A stretch of 64,000 bases of DNA from Mycobacterium sp. Z3061 (GCF_031583025.1 NZ_CP134062.1:4402001-4466000), one strand, 5' to 3'; positions 8,559 through 17,517 are shown, counted from the first letter of the stretch. A program made the numbers and translations. Notes: generated by a model from the sequence alone, not told the origin.

Positions 8559-9932
8559 ATGTCCACTGCAAGTGCGGTCGGCCAGCCGAATCTGCTGGGC
8601 GGGAGCGTGATTCTGCCGCACGACGCGGAGTACGACGATGCCCGCGCTCTGTACAACGCGATGATCGACAGACGGCCCGCGATGATCGCCCGATGCGGGT
8701 CCGTCGACGACGTGATCGCCTCTCTGGCGTTTGCGCGGACGTCGGGCCTGGCCGTCGCGGTGCGCGGGGGCGGTCACAGCGGTCCCGGGTTCGGCACCGT
8801 CGACGGCGGCATCGTCATCGACTTGTCGCCGATGGCACGGATCGACGTGAACGCCGACGCACGCACCGTCCGGGTGCAGGGTGGAGCGACATCTGGCCAG
8901 GTGGACTCCGCCACCCACGCCTTCGGATTGGCCACACCGTCCGGCGTGATCGCCAGCACCGGTGTCGGGGGGCTGACCCTGGGCGGGGGCCACGGCTACC
9001 TGTCGCGCAAGTACGGCCTGACCATCGACAATCTGCTGGAAGCCGAGGTGGTGCTGGCCGACGGGCGGGTGGTGATCGCTTCGGAGTCGGATCACCCCGA
9101 CCTCTTCTGGGCGCTGCGCGGCGGCGGCGGAAACTTCGGCGTGGTCACCTCGTTCACGTTCCGGCTGCATCCCGTCCAGTCGGTCATCTGTGGCCCGACG
9201 GCCTGGCCGGCGGCGGCGACCGCCGACATCCTCTCCTGGTTCCGCGACTTCATTCCGGCTCAGGATGAGGACCTGTACGGCTTCTTCGCGACGATGACGG
9301 TTCCGCCGGGAGATCCCTTTCCGGCGGAGTTCCACCTGCAGAAGGCCTGCTCCGTGGTCTGGTGCTACACCGGCGACCCGTCGCGAGCCGACGAGGTGTT
9401 CGCGCCGGTTCGGCAGATGAAACCGGCCTTCGACGGCATCGGTGCGGCGCCGTACCCGGCGCTGCAGTCGACCTTCGACGGGTTGTATCCCAAAGGGCTG
9501 CAGTGGTACTGGCGCGGTGACTTCTTCCGGACGATCGACGACGGCGCGGTGCGGGCGCACGCCCGCTTCGTCGAGGAACTGCCGACGATGCACTCCGCGA
9601 TGCACCTCTACCCGATCGACGGGGCGGTGCACCGGGTCGGGCAGACCGAGACCGCGTGGTCCTACCGCGACGTGAACTTCTCGCAAGTCATCGTCGGTGT
9701 GGACCCTGACCCGGCCAACGGCCCTGCGCTGCGGCGGTTTACGGCCGACTACTGGGAGGCCACTCATCCGTATTCCGCGGGCGGCGCCTACATCAACTTC
9801 ATGATGGAGGAAGGTCAAGAACGCGTCCGCGCCACCTACGGGCCGAACTACCGCCGCCTCACCGAGATCAAGGCGGAGTTCGACCCGCAGAACATCTTCC
9901 GTATCAACCAGAACATCGTGCCTGCGAGGTGA
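8559..9932 (+). CDS. FAD-linked oxidase, berberine-bridge-enzyme type
   Basis: A 457-residue protein. The FAD_binding_4 domain contains VRGGGHSGPGFG, where His73 is the family's histidyl-FAD attachment residue. GGLTLGGGHGYLSRKYGL and LFWALRGGGGNFGVVT follow, and the C-terminal BBE domain ends in FDPQNIFRINQNIVP. Such enzymes oxidise alcohols, sugars or alkaloid-like substrates with bicovalently or covalently bound FAD. The second covalent residue (Cys) is not obvious, so attachment may be through histidine only. The ATG at 8559 has GGAAGGTG upstream. The much longer upstream frame has no homology and overlaps the LuxR gene. An MddA-like gene follows 8 bp downstream. Confidence 0.9.
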   Translation: MSTASAVGQPNLLGGSVILPHDAEYDDARALYNAMIDRRPAMIARCGSVDDVIASLAFARTSGLAVAVRGGGHSGPGFGTVDGGIVIDLSPMARIDVNADARTVRVQGGATSGQVDSATHAFGLATPSGVIASTGVGGLTLGGGHGYLSRKYGLTIDNLLEAEVVLADGRVVIASESDHPDLFWALRGGGGNFGVVTSFTFRLHPVQSVICGPTAWPAAATADILSWFRDFIPAQDEDLYGFFATMTVPPGDPFPAEFHLQKACSVVWCYTGDPSRADEVFAPVRQMKPAFDGIGAAPYPALQSTFDGLYPKGLQWYWRGDFFRTIDDGAVRAHARFVEELPTMHSAMHLYPIDGAVHRVGQTETAWSYRDVNFSQVIVGVDPDPANGPALRRFTADYWEATHPYSAGGAYINFMMEEGQERVRATYGPNYRRLTEIKAEFDPQNIFRINQNIVPAR

Positions 9933-9940
9933 CCGCGACC

Positions 9941-10768
9941 ATGACCAACACACCGAAATACTCTGTCAGCAAAGACAATACAGGCATGGGGTGCCCGGTG
10001 CTCCACCATGCCGGGACCCCTACTGCGACCGATGCGAGGTTCCTCCGCGTACTAGCGTTGCTCTACGGCGGTCTCAACTACCTGGTGTTCTTCGGCGTCT
10101 TCTTGTATCTGGTCGGTTTCGTGGTCGACGTCGCCGTGCCCCGCAGCGTCGACCACGCCATCGCCGCGCCGGTCGGGCAGGCCGTGGTGATCGACCTCGG
10201 TCTGCTGCTGTTGTTCGCGCTGCAACACAGCGTGATGGCCCGGCCCGCCTTCAAGCGGTGGTGGACCCGATTCGTGCCCGCGCCGATCGAACGCAGCACC
10301 TACGTGCTGGTGTCCAACGCGACTTTCGTGCTGATGTTCTGGCAGTGGCGTTCGATAGACAGCACCATCTGGCAGCTGGATTCCGCGCCGGCTCGGACAG
10401 CGGTGTATGCGGCCGGTGCACTCGGGTGGCTCATTGCGCTGGCTTCGACGTTCATGATCGACCACTTCGAGCTCTTCGGCATCCGGCAGGTGTTGCACAA
10501 CCTGCTGTCAAAGCCCCTCGTGCAGAAAGGCTTCCGCGTCGTGCTGCTCTACCGGCTGGTGCGTCACCCGCTGATGCTCGGATTCCTGATCGCGTTCTGG
10601 GCCGCGCCGACGATGACGGCAGGGCATCTGCTGTTCGCCGCGGCCAACACCGTCTACATCATGATCGCGGTCCAATTCGAAGAGCGCGACCTGGTCCGGG
10701 AGCTGGGTGAGCAGTACCGCGGCTACCAGGGACGCGTGCCGATGTTGCTACCCCGCGTGCGGCGCTGA
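9941..10768 (+). CDS. MddA-like membrane S-methyltransferase (isoprenylcysteine methyltransferase family)
   Basis: A 275-residue protein with five to six hydrophobic helices. Its C-terminal methyltransferase motif YRLVRHPLMLGFLIAFW (Arg208-His209-Pro210) is followed by AAPTMTAGHLLFA and by QFEERDLVRELG. These are the ICMT/NnrU-family SAM-binding features, and the FWA.P.MT.GHLLFA stretch is the form I associate with methanethiol S-methyltransferase (MddA), which makes dimethyl sulfide. The ATG at 9941 has GAGGTGA about 9 nt upstream. A GTG at 9929 overlapping the preceding stop is a weaker alternative. It is probably co-transcribed with the BBE oxidase. The exact thiol substrate is inferred only. 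Confidence 0.75.
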   Translation: MTNTPKYSVSKDNTGMGCPVLHHAGTPTATDARFLRVLALLYGGLNYLVFFGVFLYLVGFVVDVAVPRSVDHAIAAPVGQAVVIDLGLLLLFALQHSVMARPAFKRWWTRFVPAPIERSTYVLVSNATFVLMFWQWRSIDSTIWQLDSAPARTAVYAAGALGWLIALASTFMIDHFELFGIRQVLHNLLSKPLVQKGFRVVLLYRLVRHPLMLGFLIAFWAAPTMTAGHLLFAAANTVYIMIAVQFEERDLVRELGEQYRGYQGRVPMLLPRVRR

Positions 10769-10772
10769 CGGT

Positions 10773-11339
10773 TCAGGCGGACTCTTCGGTTCCACCAGGA
10801 TTGCAGCGTGAGGTGATCATCGCGACCGCGCCTACCGAGGGCCGCCACGGTTCCAGGTTCCAGCTGACCTTGCCCGGTTGGGCGAATTCGGCCAAACGCC
10901 AATGACACACGAATTGGTCGCGCATTCCCGGCTTGTCGGCGTCCGGTGCAAGTCTGAGCACTTCCCCCCAGGCCTGGTCCGGCCCGACCAGACGGGTCGA
11001 CGCCTGCCGGCCGGCGGCCGTCGGGTACACCCGCAAGCTGGCCGTGTCCCCGACCCTGGTCCACTCGACGCGCTCGACGTAGCCCTGACCGGACGCTGCC
11101 AGGTCGACGTGCGCCGCCGTCGCCAATGCCCGGACGACGGGTGACGGGGCCGCCTTCGCCAGGGTTCCGAAGACGCCGAAATGCTGTATGCCGGTGAAGC
11201 CACAGAAAGCGATTGTGCTGAGGGCCACCAATATCCAGATGACCACGCCGTCCCGTAGGCCAGTGCCCGACGGTTGCACACGGCGTGGCTCGTCGCAAGC
11301 GGCGCGGTGTGATGCGGCGGATACGGTGGCGGCGGTCAT
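10773..11339 (-). CDS. DUF2599-type membrane-anchored protein
   Basis: A 188-residue protein with a hydrophobic segment near residues 33-52 (VVIWILVALSTIAFCGFTG). An extracytoplasmic domain ends in WNLEPWRPSVG and a terminal CNPGG, the pattern I associate with DUF2599. I chose the ATG at 11337-11339, which is preceded by GAGAG. An in-frame ATG at 11366 has no ribosome site. The gene is tail to tail with the MddA-like gene (4 bp apart). Function is unknown. Confidence 0.65.
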   Translation of the reverse strand: MTAATVSAASHRAACDEPRRVQPSGTGLRDGVVIWILVALSTIAFCGFTGIQHFGVFGTLAKAAPSPVVRALATAAHVDLAASGQGYVERVEWTRVGDTASLRVYPTAAGRQASTRLVGPDQAWGEVLRLAPDADKPGMRDQFVCHWRLAEFAQPGKVSWNLEPWRPSVGAVAMITSRCNPGGTEESA

Positions 11340-11465
11340 GGATCTCTCAGCTGTCGTGTCGGACATGTCGATGGACAGAGTCTGGACAGCACCGCTTGGA
11401 AAGTTCTTGACGCGACGCGGGGGCGATTCGGTTGCCGACCCCGGCCGGCGCCGGGGGTCAGTCGG

Positions 11466-11753
11466 CTAGAGCAATACTCCCCCGGTGCCGTAGTAGAGCA
11501 GGAGCAGGAGACCCCAAGGTGCTACCGCAAAAATGATCGGCAGGTAGGCGAGATTGAGAAGAACGGGAAACAAGGCGGGCCCCAGCAACGGCCGCCAGCT
11601 CTGCAACCAGAGCAGGTAATTGTTAGTTGCGTCGTTGAGCAGCATTCCCAGCTCAGGAAAAGCCTGCCAGAAGTCAAATGCGAATGGCACCAACGGCGCA
11701 AGCACGAAGAGTGCTTCCAGCGCGGGAAGAACGGTCAGATACTGCGGCAGCAA
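11466..11753 (-). pseudogene. out-of-frame C-terminal part of the PE protein
   Basis: The 95-residue stretch begins with LLPQYLTVLPALEALFVL and is almost entirely hydrophobic (LWLQSWRPLLGPALFPVLLN; IIFAVAPWGLLLLLYYG). It overlaps the end of the PE frame and lacks its own plausible start (TTG) or ribosome site. It is best read as the membrane-like tail of the PE gene after a single-base loss at 11770-11772. If the frameshift is real, this part is not made. Confidence 0.55.
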
Positions 11754-12217
11754 GTTGAGGGTTCCGACCGGGTGAGGAAAAGCTGGAATAAACCCGCAAT
11801 CAGTGCCGGGGTGCCATTGATCACGGTGCCGAGCCGGCCGGCCATCATGTTCAAATAGACGAGGGGATCGAAGGCCGCGGCGGCGACGGCGAGTGAGCCC
11901 GCAGCCCCCGCCACCGGCTGCATCAGCATCGCCACATTGGCGGCCTCGGCAGCCGCATACGAAACCGCGCTCGCGGTCAAGTGCTTGATGAACCGCTCAT
12001 ACAACGTCGCCACCTCAGCCGCGACCATTTGGCAGTCACGCGCGTAACTGGAGAACAGGCGCGCTATGCCAATCGAAACCTCATCGGCGGCAGCAGGTTC
12101 CACCGTGAGTGTCGGCGCCGCCGCCGCGGCGTGCGCGGCGTCGAGGGTGGTACCGACAGTCGCCAGATCTGCTGCGGCTGCCTCCACAGCTCCCGGCGCG
12201 GCGATCACAGCTGACAT
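11735..12217 (-). CDS. PE family protein, probably cut short by a frameshift
   Basis: Starting at MSAVIAAPGAVEAAAADLAT, this is a typical PE domain of about 100 residues (AAADEVSIGIARLFSSYAR), followed by FDPLVYLNMMAGRLGTVINGTPALIAG. The frame ends after 160 residues in a non-family tail (TRSEPSTCCRSI). One missing base in the C run at minus-strand CTCACCCGG (plus 11770-11772) would continue it into the next frame, giving TPVGTLNLLPQYL and a long hydrophobic C-terminus. PE domains direct export through ESX type VII secretion, usually with a PPE partner, and none is adjacent. It is divergent from the AraC gene. Confidence 0.65.
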   Translation of the reverse strand: MSAVIAAPGAVEAAAADLATVGTTLDAAHAAAAAPTLTVEPAAADEVSIGIARLFSSYARDCQMVAAEVATLYERFIKHLTASAVSYAAAEAANVAMLMQPVAGAAGSLAVAAAAFDPLVYLNMMAGRLGTVINGTPALIAGLFQLFLTRSEPSTCCRSI

Positions 12218-12474
12218 TCTTATCCGCCCCTTGCTGCCCCATATCGACATAGCGTCGAAGCAAGCAAAGCAACAGGCCGGCGCGCTCACTAGGGCCTTTT
12301 GTCCCTCGAGTACGCGAGCAGCCAGGCCTCGACTACCCGAACACAAAGGGATCAGCAATCTTACGAGCTCTGCTGAGCACATCGGCGCCAGCGGGCGCCT
12401 GCACATCCCCGGGACGCACAAACGGCAGCAGCAGGAGCGCCACGGGCTCTTGCCCGCGAATTAGACTCGGTGAG

Positions 12475-13146
12475 GTGAGCTACCGCGAGTTGCCGGCACC
12501 CGCACCGCTGCGGGATCTGGTGGAGTGCACGTGGGTCAGCGACTCGCCACGGCGCGCGAGGGTCCTGCCCGACGGGTGCATGGACCTCATCGAAATGGAC
12601 GATCGTGTGCTGGTGGCCGGACCTGACACCGCGGCATTCATCAGCGAGCAAAGCTGTGCCGTCGCAAGGGGGATCCGGTTTCGCCCGGGTGCGTTGCCGA
12701 GACTGCTGGGGATCCCGGCCGTCGAAGTGCGCGACGCGCGGGTAGACCTGGAATCGTTGTGCCCCAAAGTCGGTGGCGTGCCGCTGATGTCATTGACCGC
12801 CCGCCTGTTACAGCACGAAACTTCCCGCGAGACCGCACCGTGGCAACTTGCCGTGCTGCGCCGTGTCACCGAACGGCTGGGCAGCGGAGCCGCAGTGCAC
12901 TCGGTGGCCGCGGAAATCGGTTGGTCGGCAAGGAATCTGCAGCGACAGTGTGTCGCGGTGTACGGTTACGGCCCGGCGACGCTGCGGCGGATTCTGCGAT
13001 TCCGCAGGGCAGTACGATTGCTGGACGCGGGGATGTCAGCCGCTGATGCCGCCGTCATGACCGGGTATGCCGACCAGTCGCACATGTCGCGGCAGGTGCG
13101 TGAGCTGGCCGGCATCAGTGCCAGTCAGCTCGGCAACGGGGCGTAA
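12475..13146 (+). CDS. AraC-family transcriptional regulator
   Basis: A 223-residue protein. The N-terminal ligand-type domain (RVLPDGCMDLIEMDDRVLVAGPD, in which DGCMDL is typical of the DUF6597 regulators) precedes a C-terminal AraC double helix-turn-helix. The first helix pair includes SVAAEIGWSARNLQRQC and the second DAAVMTGYADQSHMSRQVREL. It begins at GTG and its 3' end overlaps the convergent VOC gene by 22 bp. AraC/VOC pairing is common, so the regulator may control that neighbour. Confidence 0.85.
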   Translation: MSYRELPAPAPLRDLVECTWVSDSPRRARVLPDGCMDLIEMDDRVLVAGPDTAAFISEQSCAVARGIRFRPGALPRLLGIPAVEVRDARVDLESLCPKVGGVPLMSLTARLLQHETSRETAPWQLAVLRRVTERLGSGAAVHSVAAEIGWSARNLQRQCVAVYGYGPATLRRILRFRRAVRLLDAGMSAADAAVMTGYADQSHMSRQVRELAGISASQLGNGA

Positions 13147-13520
13147 AGATCGACCGAGATCCCGTCCGGGTCGGCGACCGTGGCATACCGTTGTCCCCAG
13201 GGTGCGTCGAAGGGTTCCACGACTGCGGGGTGACCGGCAGCGCTGAGCCGGCTGAACAACATGTCGAGCTCAGCGGGCGTGCCAAGCCCGAACGCCAGCG
13301 TCGCTCGCCCCGGCGACGTCGGGGCATACCAGCCCGGGTGGAAGCTCGCGATCGTCTCCTCGGTGTCCAACAGCAGGCGATTGCCACCCGGCAGTTCGAC
13401 TTCGACGTGCGGGGCATCCGTCTCGGGAATCGCCAGACCGAGTAGGCGATAGAAGTCCAGGGAGCGCGCCAGGTCGCGGGCCACGATCCCGACCGCGGCA
13501 GAAATGAGTTGGTTGTCCAT
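13125..13520 (-). CDS. VOC/glyoxalase-family protein
   Basis: The 131-residue protein has two beta-alpha-beta-beta-beta halves: AAVGIVARDLARSLDFYRLLG at the start, and PWGQRYATVADPDGISVDLYA at the end, a typical VOC strand with the metal-ligand-type region. These small proteins act as lyases, dioxygenases or antibiotic-binding proteins. No specific substrate can be assigned. It overlaps the 3' end of the AraC gene head-on and is divergent from the peroxidase gene. Confidence 0.85.
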   Translation of the reverse strand: MDNQLISAAVGIVARDLARSLDFYRLLGLAIPETDAPHVEVELPGGNRLLLDTEETIASFHPGWYAPTSPGRATLAFGLGTPAELDMLFSRLSAAGHPAVVEPFDAPWGQRYATVADPDGISVDLYAPLPS

Positions 13521-13598
13521 TGGTGTGACGCTAGATCGCGGCCGCTGCGGCGGTCATGAACAAATCGGACAAACAGCCGCAGTGTTAGCGTCGACGGC

Positions 13599-14087
13599 GT
13601 GACCCTCAAAGACATCGCCCTGACCACCCTCGACGGCAAACCGGTGACGCTGGCCGAATTGTCCGACGGTGCAACGCTGGTCGTGAACGTGGCCTCCAAG
13701 TGCGGACTGACACCCCAGTACGAAGCGCTGGAAAGGCTGGCCAAGGACTACGGCGACCGTGGCCTGACCGTCGTCGGCGTCCCGTGCAACCAGTTCATGG
13801 GCCAGGAACCGGGTACGGCCGAAGAGATCCAGACGTTCTGCTCGACGACCTACGGGGTGACGTTCCCCCTGCTCGCCAAGAGCGATGTCAACGGCGACGA
13901 CCGCCACCCCCTCTACACGGAGCTGACCAAGGCCGTCGACGCCGACGGCAAGGCGGGCGACATTCAGTGGAACTTCGAGAAGTTCCTGGTGGCTCCCGAC
14001 GGCTCGGTGGTCAACCGGTTCCGTCCCCGCACCGAACCCGACGCGCCCGAGGTCATCAGCGCCATCGAGGCCGTACTGCCCCGATAG
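13599..14087 (+). CDS. glutathione-peroxidase-family thiol peroxidase
   Basis: The 162-residue protein carries the GPx signature NVASKCGLTPQYEAL with peroxidatic Cys35, VPCNQFMGQEPG with Gln65, and WNFEKFLV with Trp124-Asn125, which form the catalytic tetrad. Cys81 (TFCSTTYG) sits where the resolving cysteine of thioredoxin-dependent yeast-type GPx is found, and mycobacteria lack glutathione. So a thioredoxin-dependent peroxidase is likely. It starts at GTG and is separated from the VOC gene by a 78-bp divergent gap. Confidence 0.9.
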   Translation: MTLKDIALTTLDGKPVTLAELSDGATLVVNVASKCGLTPQYEALERLAKDYGDRGLTVVGVPCNQFMGQEPGTAEEIQTFCSTTYGVTFPLLAKSDVNGDDRHPLYTELTKAVDADGKAGDIQWNFEKFLVAPDGSVVNRFRPRTEPDAPEVISAIEAVLPR

Positions 14088-14133
14088 GCGGCGTGGCGTT
14101 TACGCCGTCGAGTTTGCCGCTAATGTGCGGTGA

Positions 14134-15063
14134 ATGCTCCATCTGCGGGTGATCGCGCCGTCCGAGTCCAGCGATTCAGTGCTCGAAGTCCTTCGCCGGG
14201 AGGTGGGGGTGACCCACATCGTCGTGCACCGCGACGCCGCGCTGGAACCGCCGGGCGACGAGATCACGGCCGACATCGCACGCGAAAGCGCCAACGACGT
14301 CGTCGACGAGCTCAAAGCGCTCGGGCTCAAGCGGCGCGGCGCCATCACCCTCGATGTGGTCGACACGGTGGTGTCCACCGCGGCATACCGCGCCGAGAAC
14401 GAGGCCGACGGCGATCCCGCCGACGCGGTCGTCTGGGACGAGTTGGCCGGGAGGTCGCGCGAGGAATCCACCCTGAACGCCACCTTCCTGACGTTCCTGA
14501 CACTGGCCTGTCTCATCGCGGCAGTCGGTGTTGTGACGGATTCGCCGGTGACGGTCGTCGGTGCGATGGTGGTGGGCCCGGAGTTCGGGCCGCTCGCTGC
14601 GCTCGCGGTCTCCATCGTGCGGCGCCGCGGTTACCTCGCCCGGCGGGCGGTGCTGGCCCTGGTGGTGGGTTTCCCGGTCGCGATGTTGGTGACGGCGATC
14701 GCCGTGTTGGGCGGTGAGACGATCGGCTGGATCAAGCTGGGAACCCTTCGGCAGCTCAACCAGGTCGACTTCATCTTTCAGGTCGGACCGCTGTCGTTCG
14801 TGGTAGCACTGCTCGCCGGCGCGGCGGGCATGCTTTCCCTGGTTTCCGCGAAATCCGCTGCGCTGGTTGGTGTTTTCATCTCAGTGACCACGGTCCCGGC
14901 GGCCGGATTCGCGGTGGTCGCCGCCACCGTGGGCGACTGGCAGGTTGCCGAGCAGTCCGCCATCCAGCTCGGAGTGAACCTTGCGGGGATCGTACTGGCG
15001 GGGGTTCTGGTGCTCTGGGTCCACCTTCAGACCAGCTCCCGGCACCGGGCCAACCGCCGCTGA
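14134..15063 (+). CDS. DUF389 membrane protein
   Basis: The 309-residue protein has a soluble N-terminal ACT-like part (MLHLRVIAPSESSDSVLEVL, about 1-110). At least five transmembrane segments follow, including TFLTFLTLACLIAAVGVV and TVVGAMVVGPEFGPLAALAV. The MVVGPEFGP box is the DUF389 hallmark. The ATG lies 46 bp after the peroxidase stop, so the two may be co-transcribed. Function is not known. Confidence 0.85.
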   Translation: MLHLRVIAPSESSDSVLEVLRREVGVTHIVVHRDAALEPPGDEITADIARESANDVVDELKALGLKRRGAITLDVVDTVVSTAAYRAENEADGDPADAVVWDELAGRSREESTLNATFLTFLTLACLIAAVGVVTDSPVTVVGAMVVGPEFGPLAALAVSIVRRRGYLARRAVLALVVGFPVAMLVTAIAVLGGETIGWIKLGTLRQLNQVDFIFQVGPLSFVVALLAGAAGMLSLVSAKSAALVGVFISVTTVPAAGFAVVAATVGDWQVAEQSAIQLGVNLAGIVLAGVLVLWVHLQTSSRHRANRR

Positions 15064-15104
15064 GGCAGCGCTGCATCCACTGCGCGACAACGGCTCCCGC
15101 ATCC

Positions 15105-15416
15105 TTATCCCCCAGATTGGTTGGCAATGCAGGACCGGTATGCCGCCATACACTGCGCTACCACATCGGGCGGCACATAACGCTCCCCGTAGATGCCTAT
15201 CTGCACACCGGCTGACATACAGGCCTGCTTCTGGCTGTCGCAGCTGGGTGACGGTGAGTCAGGGGCTGGAAACACGTCAGTCGGGTCGTTTCCCTCCCCC
15301 GTGCTCACGCAAGGCGTTGTCTGCGGTTCGGCCGCCGCTGTGCCGGCAACGACAACGCCGGTCGGCCAGAGCAGGACTGATGCAAGCGCCAACCGGGCGA
15401 CAGTTGTCGAAATCAT
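15105..15416 (-). CDS. small exported protein, four cysteines
   Basis: A 103-residue protein with a signal peptide (ISTTVARLALASVLLWPTGV, cleavage near AAAEP). The short mature domain has four or five cysteines (CDSQKQACMSAG; CMAAYRSCIANQ), suggesting disulfide bonds. I chose the ATG at 15414-15416 because GAGGAG lies 6-7 nt upstream. The GTG further upstream lies on that ribosome site. Function is unknown. It is tail to tail with the DUF389 gene. Confidence 0.75.
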   Translation of the reverse strand: MISTTVARLALASVLLWPTGVVVAGTAAAEPQTTPCVSTGEGNDPTDVFPAPDSPSPSCDSQKQACMSAGVQIGIYGERYVPPDVVAQCMAAYRSCIANQSGG

Positions 15417-15543
15417 CGAAGGCTCCTCACGCGAGAATTCCACAGACCCAGAAGGTAGGCCCGCGGTTTTGCTCGGCGTAGGGCATTAAGCCGCGGGCGT
15501 CAGGGTAGAAAGTCCCTGTCGCGGGGACCGCGGGGGGTCGAAC

Positions 15544-16203
15544 ATGACCTTCATGCTTCGCGCGACGTTTGTTGCTGCCGGCATCGGGCTGGCCGCCTTC
15601 GGCGCGGCTCCACGGGCCGGCGCGGATCCGTTGGCCGATCTGATGAGGATGCTGCCGTCCGGTTACAGCAGCAGCTCCTGCAAACCTGCCAGTTCACCGG
15701 GCGCACTGGCCGCCGTGGAGTGCCGTGACAATTCGGTGCCCGGTGGCCCGACGTTTGCGACCTATTCGCTGTTCCGCGATTACACGGGAATGTATGACGC
15801 CTTCACCCAGAGCCTGAAAAATCCCCCGTGGATTGCCACACCATGCCCCGGCAAGCAGTCGTCGGAACCCACTGCCGTGCTGGGATCGGACGGCAAACAG
15901 GCGGGGTTCTTCGCTTGCGCGCACGGCGAAGGCGCCGACTGGCAGCCCAGGGACGGAGCCCTGGCGTGGACGCGTAACGCCGAGCACTTCCTCGGCGTGG
16001 CATACGTCAGGTATGAAGGTCAGCTGTATCCGGCCGGCCTGTTCAATTGGGTCAGAGGGCCACAGATCGAAAGCGACTGCGCCGCCGCCGGCGGCAGGTA
16101 CACGGCGTGGCACGGTGACGCCGAAATCTACTATTCGAACTGCTGCTTCAAAGACCACTGCGACGACTACGTCGACGGGACCTACCAGGGACGATCGCAG
16201 TGA
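15544..16203 (+). CDS. exported Cys-containing protein of unknown function
   Basis: A 219-residue protein with a signal peptide ending AGADP (cleavage near residue 27). The mature domain reads LPSGYSSSSCKPASSPGALA, then ECRDNSVPGGPTFATYSLF. This C..N..PGGPT..TYSLF pattern recalls extracytoplasmic modules found in several mycobacterial exported proteins and kinases. Later cysteines (CNCCFKDHC-like end) would form disulfides. The stop overlaps the GTG start of the next lipoprotein gene (GTGA), so the two are probably translationally coupled. A GTCCC/GGGAC hairpin lies in the leader at 15512-15528. Confidence 0.7.
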   Translation: MTFMLRATFVAAGIGLAAFGAAPRAGADPLADLMRMLPSGYSSSSCKPASSPGALAAVECRDNSVPGGPTFATYSLFRDYTGMYDAFTQSLKNPPWIATPCPGKQSSEPTAVLGSDGKQAGFFACAHGEGADWQPRDGALAWTRNAEHFLGVAYVRYEGQLYPAGLFNWVRGPQIESDCAAAGGRYTAWHGDAEIYYSNCCFKDHCDDYVDGTYQGRSQ

Positions 16204-17381
16204 AGCCCGACCGCCTGCACCCCGGATACCGCCGATGCCGCGTAGGTGTGGGCGCACGCTGGATCGCGGCGACAGCGGCAGTCCTGACCGTCGCCGCTTG
16301 CACCTCGTCCCCCAAAACTCCGCCGACACCCGTGGCGCCGAGCCTTTCGCGCGGCCCGCAGAGCGCGCTCTTCTACTCCAAGGCCGGTTCGCTCTACGTC
16401 AGCGACCCCGTAGGTACGCCGGGCCGCAAGCTCACCGATGGACCGGCCGATACCGAGCCGGCACCATCACCTGACCTCGCGCATGTCGCATACATCCGCA
16501 AGGCGGATTCCGCCGACTATGGCGGTGAGCTATGGCTTCTCGATCTTTCGCCGACGCACACACCCGTTGGCGCCCCGCGACGACTCGTCGACCCGGCTGC
16601 TCTTCCACCGAAATTCAGTGACCCGGAATTCAGCGACGCGCAGAGGCGAGTCGTGCGCCCCCGCTGGTCCCCCACCGGGAACCGCATCGCCTTCCTCGAG
16701 GCCGGCGAAGGGGGTGGCCTACTGCTGGTCGCGGACGCCCAGAACGGTCAGACCGTACCGCACCGACAGCGGATGTTTGCCGACGACAACTATGCGTGGG
16801 CTCCTGACGGCCAGCACATCGCCTGGACGGGCGGACGCAGTGACGTGTCCCCCGTCGACGTCAACGTACTGACGGTCGGTGATACCTCGACGCCCGTCCT
16901 GCGGGCCACCAACGCGTTCTCCGTGACGTACGACGTTGCGGGTCAGTCGATCTGGTTCGCAAATGGCAACGCAACCGGTGAAATGTTCGAAGGGATCCCG
17001 TTCTCATTCCGCGACGGCGGCATCTACTCCATCGCCTCCCCCGGCGGAGCGGGCGCGAATCCGCCGGGGGCGCCGACATCACTCATCAAGGGGCAGGCGT
17101 TGTACGGAGATGTTGCGGCGCTTTCCTCCGGCGCCGCGGCGTTCACCCAAACGAGTGCCGACGGATCGTCCAAGAGCATCCAGGTGCTGGATGCCCACGC
17201 GTCGATGGCCCGCACGATCGTCGGGAACGCGGCGGCCGATAGCCCCGGCCCCGTCTGGGGACCGGGGGACCTCCTCGCCTACGTCGATTCCGGGAAACAC
17301 TTGGTGGTGACGGACGTGGACAACCGCGCACCCAAGCAGATCGACGAGGGTGTGGACGCCTTCGGGTGGCCGCCCCGATGA
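16200..17381 (+). CDS. lipoprotein with TolB/WD40-like beta-propeller
   Basis: A 393-residue protein. The signal sequence ends in the lipobox TVAAC, with Cys34 the acylated residue. The mature part repeats propeller blades such as EPAPSPDLAHVAYIRKAD, RPRWSPTGNRIAFLEAG and YAWAPDGQHIAWTGG, as in TolB/PD40 repeats. It should be anchored on the outer face of the plasma membrane. It starts with GTG overlapping the previous stop, which supports an operon with the exported protein. Ligand or partner is unknown. Confidence 0.8.
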   Translation: MKPDRLHPGYRRCRVGVGARWIAATAAVLTVAACTSSPKTPPTPVAPSLSRGPQSALFYSKAGSLYVSDPVGTPGRKLTDGPADTEPAPSPDLAHVAYIRKADSADYGGELWLLDLSPTHTPVGAPRRLVDPAALPPKFSDPEFSDAQRRVVRPRWSPTGNRIAFLEAGEGGGLLLVADAQNGQTVPHRQRMFADDNYAWAPDGQHIAWTGGRSDVSPVDVNVLTVGDTSTPVLRATNAFSVTYDVAGQSIWFANGNATGEMFEGIPFSFRDGGIYSIASPGGAGANPPGAPTSLIKGQALYGDVAALSSGAAAFTQTSADGSSKSIQVLDAHASMARTIVGNAAADSPGPVWGPGDLLAYVDSGKHLVVTDVDNRAPKQIDEGVDAFGWPPR

Positions 17382-17407
17382 GCATTCGTTGCGGCCACCC
17401 TTGACGG

Positions 17408-17440
17408 CGCAGGCTATCGGGAACTTCCGGCAAGCCTGCG
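17408..17440. terminator. inverted repeat between convergent genes
   Basis: A perfect 8-bp stem, CGCAGGCT (17408-17415) pairing with AGCCTGCG (17433-17440), encloses a 17-nt loop that itself contains a partial TCGGGAACTTCCGG inverted repeat. It lies 27 bp past the lipoprotein stop and before the end of the convergent small exported gene, so a bidirectional transcription end is likely. No U-run follows, as is usual in mycobacteria. Confidence 0.5.
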
Positions 17441-17517
17441 AAGGGTGTTGTGGTGCAGGTTAATCAGCGATGGTTCGCCGGCAACGGTGTCGATGACGAC
17501 TCGCGCCCAAGGCGCTC

